Assembly: GCF_006782915.1 (NCBI RefSeq)
Contig: NZ_VCNP01000022.1
Span: 1 to 64,000 of the forward strand
Source of the DNA: Streptomyces calvus
Lineage (GTDB): Bacteria; Actinomycetota; Actinomycetes; Streptomycetales; Streptomycetaceae
Length of the DNA stretch: 64,000 nt
Direction of reading: 5' to 3'
Every line of letters begins with the position of its first letter. The first letter of the stretch is position 1. A program made the translations under genes and the position numbers. Shown piece by piece: positions 58,685 through 64,000 of the stretch. The notes beneath the pieces were generated by a model, which searched no databases, was not told where the DNA came from, and saw nothing but the letters and a program-made list of their open reading frames with translations.

Positions 58685-59374
58685 TCACCGCCCCGGTCGC
58701 ACGGTGAGGTCGTTGACCTCCGCGTCCTTTGGCAGGTCCAGGGCCATCACGATCGTGGTGGCGACCGACTCGGGGTCGATCCACCGGCCCGGGTCGTAGT
58801 CCTTGCCCTCCTGCTGGTGGACCTTGGCCTGCATGGGGCTGGCGGTGCGGCCCGGGTAGACGGAGGTGACGCGGACCCCGTTGCCGTGCTCCTCGTGGCG
58901 CAGGGAGTCGGCGAGGGCCTTCAGGCCGTGCTTGGACGCCGCGTACGCGGACCAGTCCGCATGGGCGTTCAGCCCCGCGCCGGAGTTGACGAAGACCACG
59001 TGGCCGCGGCTCGCGCGGAGCTGGGGCAGGAAGTGGCGGGTCAGCTCGGCGGGCGCGATCAGGTTGACGTTCAGCTGGTGCCGCCAGGTCTTCGGGGTCA
59101 GCTCGCCGACCGGGCCGAGGTCGACGACACCGGCGATGTGCAGCAGGGAGTCCACCCGGTCAGGGAGCGACTGGTGGGAGAACGCCCAGCTGAGCCGTTC
59201 GGGGTCGGCGAGGTCGCCGACGAGGGTGCGGGCGCCGGGGAACTCGGCCGCCAGTTCCTTCGCCCGGCCCGCGTCGCGGGCGTGCAGCACGAGGTCGTCC
59301 CCGCGCGCGTGCAGGCGGCGGGCGACGGCCGCGCCGATGCCGGAGCCGGCCCCGGTGATCACATGTGTAGCCAT
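58685..59374 (-). CDS. Short-chain dehydrogenase/reductase
   Basis: The 229-residue SDR has the coenzyme motif ITGAGSGIGAAVARRL, LHIAGVVDLG in place of the usual NNAG, the catalytic Ser in VFVNSGAGLNA, and the YxxxK pair in YAASKHGLKALADSLR. It is a classical-type NAD(P)H oxidoreductase of unknown substrate. It starts at ATG 59374 and lies 27 nt after the LOG-family gene on the same strand. Confidence 0.88.
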   Translation of the reverse strand: MATHVITGAGSGIGAAVARRLHARGDDLVLHARDAGRAKELAAEFPGARTLVGDLADPERLSWAFSHQSLPDRVDSLLHIAGVVDLGPVGELTPKTWRHQLNVNLIAPAELTRHFLPQLRASRGHVVFVNSGAGLNAHADWSAYAASKHGLKALADSLRHEEHGNGVRVTSVYPGRTASPMQAKVHQQEGKDYDPGRWIDPESVATTIVMALDLPKDAEVNDLTVRPGR

Positions 59375-59401
59375 GCCCGCAATGCTCGCACCACCGGGCG
59401 G

Positions 59402-59941
59402 TCACTCCACGCCCAGGCTCTCCTCCAGGTACGCCAGCGCGCCCACCGGCTCCTCGGCGAAGAACACCAGCTCGGCGAGCGGCCGGGGCAGGAAGCCCTC
59501 GTCCTCCATGCGGCGGAACTGCTCCTTGAGGCCGTCGTAGAAGCCCGCGGTGTTGAGCAGGACCACCGGCTTGTCGGTGTGCCCGTGCTTCTTCAGCTCC
59601 AGGATCTCCGTCGCCTCGTCGAGGGTGCCGGTGCCGCCCACCATGATCACCACGGCGTCGGCCTTCTCCAGCAGCAGCCTCTTGCGCTCGGCGAGGTCCT
59701 TGGCGACGACCATCTGGTCGACGCCCGGGCGTGCCTTGGCCGCGAGGAACTCCACGGAGACGCCGAGGAGCCGGCCGCCCGCCTCCTCCACGCCGTCGGC
59801 GACGACCTTCATCAGGCCGACGTCCGAACCGCCCCACACCAGGGTGTGCCCGCCCTTGCCGAGCAGGCGCGCGAAGTCCCGCGCGGGGCGCGTGTAGCGG
59901 TCGTCGAGGTCGGCTGCGGAGAGGAAGACACAGATGTTCAC
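59402..59941 (-). CDS. LOG-family protein (TIGR00730-like)
   Basis: The product has 179 residues from GTG 59941, overlapping the methyltransferase stop codon by 4 nt. It is a Rossmann-like protein related to cytokinin riboside phosphoribohydrolases: TLVWGGSDVGLMKVVADGV (usual GGGxxGLMG), KDLAERKRLLLEKADAVVIM and the loop VGGTGTLDEATE. The loop lacks the Pro of the common PGGxGTxxE motif, so substrate may differ from nucleoside 5'-monophosphates. The protein is at the short end of the family. Confidence 0.83.
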   Translation of the reverse strand: MNICVFLSAADLDDRYTRPARDFARLLGKGGHTLVWGGSDVGLMKVVADGVEEAGGRLLGVSVEFLAAKARPGVDQMVVAKDLAERKRLLLEKADAVVIMVGGTGTLDEATEILELKKHGHTDKPVVLLNTAGFYDGLKEQFRRMEDEGFLPRPLAELVFFAEEPVGALAYLEESLGVE

Positions 59942-60741
59942 GGGCCCACAGTACGGGCCCGGTCGGACATCGCCGTCAGCCGCATCTTGGACTGCTTGTG
60001 CGGCAGCTCCTCCCAGTCGTCCATGAACCGCGCGGACAGGCCGTGCCGTGCGGCCAGTTCCACCAGGGTGCGGGTCCGGTAGTAGAAGTCCTCGTGCAGC
60101 ACCTGGTGCTCCTCGCCCTCCGTGCGGTCGAAGGTGAAGTCGAAGAACCCGCCGGGCGCGAGCACCCGTCCGACGTGCGCGAAGCACTCCTCGATGACGT
60201 GCCGCGGCGAGTGCGAGAAGACGCTGTGCGCGTGCACGACGTCGAAGTGGCGCTCGGGCAGGAACGCGAAGGTGAGGTCGTCGGCGAGGGTCAGGTAGGG
60301 CATCTTGGCCTGGAGCCCGTCGCGTACGACGGTGTCCTGGGCGGCGAGCAGGATGTCCGGCGAGATGTCGATGCCGTAGTAGTGGCCGGGTTCCAGGTGG
60401 TCGATGAAGAGGCGGCCCGCGCGGAGGTTGCCGCAGCCGATCTCCAGCATCCGGTGGTGCGGCCGCAGCCCGTGCCGCAGCAGGTAGTCGAACTGCAGGC
60501 GGCCGATGCGCGCCCACTGCTCGCGCGAGGGGTTGTGCCCGACGGCCGCCTCGGCGCTGCGGGCCGCGTCGGAGGCCATCACCGCGCGGTAGTAGGCGAT
60601 GTGGTCGCGGTGCCGCAGCCGCAGCCAGGCATCGCGCAGCGCCCGCCGGGCGTGGGCGGGAACGCGTCGCGGGTGGCGCAGGGCGTACCGGGCGCGGTGG
60701 GCGAGGGTGCCGCGGTTCCTGCGGGTGTCATCGGCTCCCAT
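59938..60741 (-). CDS. SAM-dependent methyltransferase
   Basis: The product has 267 residues from ATG 60741. A basic N-terminus (RRNRGTLAHRARYALRHPRR) precedes a class I methyltransferase domain: MLEIGCGNLRAGRLFIDHLE, YYGIDISPDILL, FDVVHAHSVFSHSPRHVIEE and VLAPGGFFDFTFD. Substrate unknown. The 3' end overlaps the start of the LOG-family gene by 4 nt, so the two are translationally coupled. Confidence 0.85.
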   Translation of the reverse strand: MGADDTRRNRGTLAHRARYALRHPRRVPAHARRALRDAWLRLRHRDHIAYYRAVMASDAARSAEAAVGHNPSREQWARIGRLQFDYLLRHGLRPHHRMLEIGCGNLRAGRLFIDHLEPGHYYGIDISPDILLAAQDTVVRDGLQAKMPYLTLADDLTFAFLPERHFDVVHAHSVFSHSPRHVIEECFAHVGRVLAPGGFFDFTFDRTEGEEHQVLHEDFYYRTRTLVELAARHGLSARFMDDWEELPHKQSKMRLTAMSDRARTVGP

Positions 60742-60815
60742 GGGGCCTCCTCGGGAAGAACTCGGGTTCAGCGTGCGCTGTAACCGGTGAGTCGGCTACC
60801 CGAGGAGGCGCGATC

Positions 60816-61139
60816 GTGACCCCAGGCCACCGCATCACCGTGGAGCCCAGTGACCGGCCTGTGCGCGTGGTGCACGGCGGGCAGGTCCTGGCGGAGAGCG
60901 ACCGGGCCCTGGTGCTGCGCGAGACGGGCTGCCCCGCGCGGTACTACATCCCGCCGCAGGACGTACGCCTCGACCTGCTGACTCCGTCCGCGACGCACAC
61001 GTACTGCCCGTTCAAGGGCACCGCGTCGTACTGGTCGCTGCCGGACGCCGCCGACCTGGTGTGGGCGTACCCGGAGCCGGAGCCGGACGTGGCGGCGATC
61101 AGGGACCACCTGTGCTTCTACGAGGTGGAAGTGCGCTGA
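60816..61139 (+). CDS. DUF427 domain protein
   Basis: The 107-residue product starts at GTG 60816 and covers one complete DUF427 domain. It has VRVVHGGQVLAESDRALVLR, YYIPPQDVRLDLL, THTYCPFKGTASYWS and VWAYPEPEPDVAAI. DUF427 proteins are small beta-rich cytosolic proteins of unknown role. It is divergent from the methyltransferase gene. Confidence 0.85.
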   Translation: MTPGHRITVEPSDRPVRVVHGGQVLAESDRALVLRETGCPARYYIPPQDVRLDLLTPSATHTYCPFKGTASYWSLPDAADLVWAYPEPEPDVAAIRDHLCFYEVEVR

Positions 61140-61220
61140 TCGCGTAGACGGGTTGCGCTGGGGCGGACGCGCCGCCCGCTTCACCGACGAACGCGGTGGT
61201 GTGCGGCAGTCTTTCCAGGC

Positions 61221-62000
61221 ATGGACAAGAACATCCTTTCGCGCGATGGCACTTCGCTCGCCTACGAGAGCGCCGGGCGTGGCTCGGTGGTCGTGCTGGT
61301 CAGCGGCGCGATGTCGACGGGCGCCACGGTGGCGCCGCTCGCCGCGCCGCTGTCGGAACGCTTCCAGGTCGTGGTGTACGACCGCAGGGGCCGGGGTGCG
61401 AGCGGGGACACGGCGCCCTACGCGGTGGAGCGGGAGGTCGAGGACCTGGCCGCGCTGATCGAGGCGGTGGGCGGCCGGGCCTCGCTGTACGGGGTCTCCT
61501 CGGGCGGCGCGCTGGCGCTCAGGGCGGCCGCGAGCGGACTTCCGGTGCGCCATGTCGCCGTGTACGAGACGCCGTACGCGATGTCCGCGGAGGACCTCGC
61601 GGAGCGGGCGCGCTACGGCGAGCGGCTGACGGCGGCGCTCGCCGAGGGCCGGCGCGGGGACGCGGTGGAGCTGTTCCTGCGGCTGACCGGGCTGGGCGAG
61701 GACGTCATCCAGGGCGCCCGGCAGTCGCCGATGTGGGCCGGGATGGAGTCGATCGCGCCGAGCCTCGCGTACGACGACGCCGTCATGGGCGACGGCGGTG
61801 TTCCGCGGGAGCTGCTGGCGGCGATCCGCGTGCCGGTGCTGGCGATCGCGGGCGACGCCAGCCCGGCGTGGATGCGTGAGGCCGCGCGGGCGGTCGCGGA
61901 GTCCGTCCCCCGCGGCACCTACCGCACCCTGGAGGGCCAGACCCACATGGTGGAACCGGACGTCCTGGCACCGGTGCTGGCGGAGTTCTTCGCCCGGTGA
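61221..62000 (+). CDS. Alpha/beta hydrolase
   Basis: The 259-residue hydrolase has an oxyanion region VVLVSGAMSTGATV, the nucleophile elbow LYGVSSGGALAL (Ser near residue 95), an acid in IAGDASPAW and the terminal His in EGQTHMVEPDVL. Substrate is unknown; it may be an esterase or haloperoxidase-like enzyme. It starts at ATG 61221 and ends 27 bp before a tandem repeat array. Confidence 0.87.
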   Translation: MDKNILSRDGTSLAYESAGRGSVVVLVSGAMSTGATVAPLAAPLSERFQVVVYDRRGRGASGDTAPYAVEREVEDLAALIEAVGGRASLYGVSSGGALALRAAASGLPVRHVAVYETPYAMSAEDLAERARYGERLTAALAEGRRGDAVELFLRLTGLGEDVIQGARQSPMWAGMESIAPSLAYDDAVMGDGGVPRELLAAIRVPVLAIAGDASPAWMREAARAVAESVPRGTYRTLEGQTHMVEPDVLAPVLAEFFAR

Positions 62001-62026
62001 ACCGACCGGCGGTGAACCTGCGGCAC

Positions 62027-62362
62027 GGTACGCCGGTCGCCCGCGGTACGTCGGCCGCCCGCGGTACGTCGGCCGCCCGCGGTACGTCGGTCGCCCGCTG
62101 TAGGCCGGTCACGCGCAGGGCGCCGGTCGCGCACGGTGAACCGGTCACACGCAGGGCGCCGGTCGCGCACGGTATGCCGGTCACACGCAGGGCGCCGATC
62201 GCGCAGGGTGAACCGGTCACGCGCAGGGCGCCGGTCGCGCAGGGTATGCCGGTCACACGCAGGGCGCCCGTCACGCACGGTGAGCCGGTCACGCGCAGGG
62301 CGCCGATCACGCGCCGTGCGCCGGTTGCGCACGGTGAGCCGGACGCGCGCCGCGAGCCGGTC
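62027..62362. repeat. Tandem array of about 18-19 copies of an 18-bp unit
   Basis: The gap between the hydrolase and mnmA (convergent) is almost wholly a tandem array. The first four units resemble GGTACGTCGGCCGCCCGC. Later units alternate between GGTGAACCGGTCACGCGC-like and AGGGCGCCGGTCGCGCAC-like forms, so most of the array has a 36-bp period. Because 18 is a multiple of three, repeats are open in several frames on both strands (for example EPVTRRAPVAHG per 36 bp on the plus strand). No independent coding evidence was found. Confidence 0.85.
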
Positions 62363-62388
62363 GTCGGTGCCGGGCGGGCCGGCCCGCC

Positions 62389-63519
62389 TCAGGCGACGTC
62401 CGCCGTCACCCGCACCGTCGACGCGATCGTCGCCGAGCCCACCACGCGCGTGCCGTCGTACAGCACGATCGCCTGGCCGGGCGCGACGCCGCGGACGGGC
62501 TCGGTGAAGCGGACCCTCAGCTCCCCGTCGACGAGTTCCGCCGTCACCTCGGTCTCGCCGCCGTGGGCGCGCAGCTGGGCGGTGTAGGTGCCGGGGCCGG
62601 TGGGGGCGGCTCCGCACCAGCGGGGCTTGACCGCGGTGAGGGCGCCGACGTCGAGGGAGGCGGCCGGGCCGACGGTGACCGTGTTGGTGACCGGGGAGAT
62701 GTCGAGGACGTAGCGGGGCTTGCCGTCGGGGGCGGGGGTGCCGATCCGCAGGCCCTTGCGCTGGCCGATGGTGAAGCCGTACGCGCCCTCGTGGGTGCCG
62801 AGCTTGGTGCCGGACTCGTCGACGATGTCGCCCTCCGCCCTGCCGAGGCGGTTCGCGAGGAAGCCCTGGGTGTCGCCGTCGGCGATGAAGCAGATGTCGT
62901 GCGAGTCGGGCTTCTTGGCGACCGCGAGTCCGCGGCGTTCGGCCTCCGCGCGGATCTCCTCCTTGGTGGTGACCGTGTCGCCGAGCGGGAACATCGCGTG
63001 GGCGAGCTGGCGGTCGTCGAGCACGCCGAGGACGTAGCTCTGGTCCTTGGCCATGTCGGAGGCGCGGTGCAGTTCGCGGGTGCCGTCCTCGCGCAGGATC
63101 ACCTTGGCGTAGTGGCCGGTGCAGACCGCGTCGAAGCCGAGCGCGAGCGCCTTGTCGAGCAGCGCGGCGAACTTGATCTTCTCGTTGCAGCGCAGGCACG
63201 GGTTGGGGGTGCGGCCGGCCTCGTACTCGGCGACGAAGTCCTCGACGACGTCCTCGCGGAAGCGGTCGGCGAGGTCCCACACGTAGAAGGGGATGCCGAT
63301 GACGTCGGCGGCGCGGCGGGCGTCGCGCGAGTCCTCGATGGTGCAGCAGCCCCGCGCGCCGGTACGGAACGACTGCGGGTTCGCGGAGAGCGCCAGGTGG
63401 ACGCCGGTGACGTCGTGGCCGGCCTCGGCCGCGCGGGCGGCGGCGACGGCGGAGTCGACGCCGCCGGACATGGCGGCCAGGACGCGGAGGGGGCGGGTGC
63501 GCTGCGGGGTGTCAGTCAT
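62389..63519 (-). CDS. mnmA: tRNA-specific 2-thiouridylase
   Basis: The 376-residue enzyme thiolates U34 of Lys, Glu and Gln tRNAs. The PP-loop is [18 protein letters not shown]. The catalytic Cys pair lies in [14 protein letters not shown] and [11 protein letters not shown], with GHYAKV and [10 protein letters not shown] also present. It starts at ATG 63519. The 3' end is 27 bp from a tandem repeat array, and the frame remains open upstream only as noise. Confidence 0.96.
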   Translation of the reverse strand: MTDTPQRTRPLRVLAAMSGGVDSAVAAARAAEAGHDVTGVHLALSANPQSFRTGARGCCTIEDSRDARRAADVIGIPFYVWDLADRFREDVVEDFVAEYEAGRTPNPCLRCNEKIKFAALLDKALALGFDAVCTGHYAKVILREDGTRELHRASDMAKDQSYVLGVLDDRQLAHAMFPLGDTVTTKEEIRAEAERRGLAVAKKPDSHDICFIADGDTQGFLANRLGRAEGDIVDESGTKLGTHEGAYGFTIGQRKGLRIGTPAPDGKPRYVLDISPVTNTVTVGPAASLDVGALTAVKPRWCGAAPTGPGTYTAQLRAHGGETEVTAELVDGELRVRFTEPVRGVAPGQAIVLYDGTRVVGSATIASTVRVTADVA

Positions 63520-63579
63520 AGCCCTTCCAGGGTACGGGGGCGCGGGAACCACGGCCGCCGAGTATCCGTTCAGGATCAC

Positions 63580-64000
63580 GTGGGGGCGAGAAGAGCATCC
63601 GAGGACAACGGCCGGCGCATCGGGCGACGGGCCCTGATCGTGGGCGGGGCGGTGGCCGCGACGGGCACGGCGGTGCTGGCGCGCGACGAGCTGGCGCGCC
63701 TGTGGTGGCGTGTGCCGGGCGTGGAGAAGCCGCGTGAGCAGGGCGCGGTGGACTTCGCGGGCGCGAGCTGGGTGGCGGCCTCGGAGGCCAACTGGCGGCG
63801 CGCGGACCGGCCGGACGACTACGGCATCGACATGGTGATCGTCCATGTCACGCAGGGCAGCTTCGACAGTGCGGTGCGGGCGTTCCAGGACCCGGGTCAC
63901 CAGGCGGCCTCGCACTACATCGTCGGTCAGGACGGCCGCGTCGCCCAGATGATCCGCGAGCTGGACGTGGCGTACCACGCGGGCAACCGCGACTACAACG
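63580..64000 (+). CDS. N-acetylmuramoyl-L-alanine amidase (partial, runs off right edge)
   Basis: The visible 140 residues start at GTG 63580. A twin-arginine-like signal ([18 protein letters not shown]) is followed by an amidase_2 domain. [20 protein letters not shown] and [15 protein letters not shown] are typical, with zinc His in VIVHVTQG and VAYHAGN. The enzyme would cleave the amide between muramic acid and the peptide stem outside the membrane. The second half and the last zinc ligand are beyond the window. Confidence 0.85.
   Translation, partial: MGARRASEDNGRRIGRRALIVGGAVAATGTAVLARDELARLWWRVPGVEKPREQGAVDFAGASWVAASEANWRRADRPDDYGIDMVIVHVTQGSFDSAVRAFQDPGHQAASHYIVGQDGRVAQMIRELDVAYHAGNRDYN

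Noticed and set aside
61997..62587. A 196-codon plus-strand frame starting in GTGA at the hydrolase stop codon
   Set aside because: Its second half is antisense to the conserved C-terminus of mnmA, and the first half is only the repeat array. Kept as a finding, not called as a gene.

Overview
The window is high-GC actinobacterial chromosome with strong third-position GC bias, GTG starts and GGAGG-type ribosome sites. Gene content and order indicate Streptomyces. From memory, the order trmU/mnmA, ligA, rmdB, gatC-gatA-gatB, ilvB-ilvN-ilvC, serA, putA-pruA, leuB, ilvE, urease, cimA follows the S. coelicolor chromosome around SCO5487-SCO5530. Most of the window is conserved core chromosome, with one accessory-looking block at about 33.1-44.0 kb. 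No tRNA, rRNA, insertion sequence or CRISPR array was seen.

Layout. 1-22 kb is an amino-acid metabolism region: a partial TPM-domain protein; cimA (isoleucine precursor synthesis) behind an attenuator with an Ile-Ile leader peptide; an operon-like set ureAB-ureC-agmatine deiminase-TetR with a promoter covered by palindromic operators; ilvE and leuB, each with a small upstream ORF; the proline catabolic pair putA-pruA with a divergent PucR-type regulator; a TetR/MFS divergent pair with operator repeats; serA; and ilvBNC behind a classic Ile-Leu-Val-Leu leader and terminator. These enzymes share the branched-chain amino-acid pathway: cimA, ilvB/N, ilvC, leuB and ilvE.

22-33 kb holds a membrane GGDEF-EAL protein whose EAL half looks inactive, coupled to a small His/Arg-rich ORF; a hydroxyacid dehydrogenase; an aldo/keto reductase; a 0.5-kb minisatellite; a PQQ-type sugar dehydrogenase lipoprotein; a DUF6191 protein; and a large LuxR-family ATPase regulator with a small upstream gene.

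33-44 kb is a catabolic cluster. On the minus strand lies an Opp-type ABC importer (five genes) whose last gene overlaps a TauE/SafE-family exporter. Divergent from it are two D-2-hydroxyacid dehydrogenases, a glucarate-dehydratase-like enolase-superfamily enzyme and a 5-dehydro-4-deoxyglucarate dehydratase-like enzyme. A repeated 11-bp motif lies in front of the divergent pair and in front of the dehydratase. This is the best candidate here for an undescribed pathway: uptake and breakdown of an acid sugar, possibly a sulfonated one.

44-64 kb returns to core genes: GNAT and MMPL genes, the GatCAB amidotransferase with an embedded small membrane protein gene, RmdB (intact GGDEF and EAL), ligA with a core-type methionine synthase, an SDR, a LOG-family protein with an overlapping methyltransferase, a DUF427 protein, an alpha/beta hydrolase followed by an 18-bp tandem repeat array, mnmA, and a partial N-acetylmuramoyl-L-alanine amidase at the right edge.
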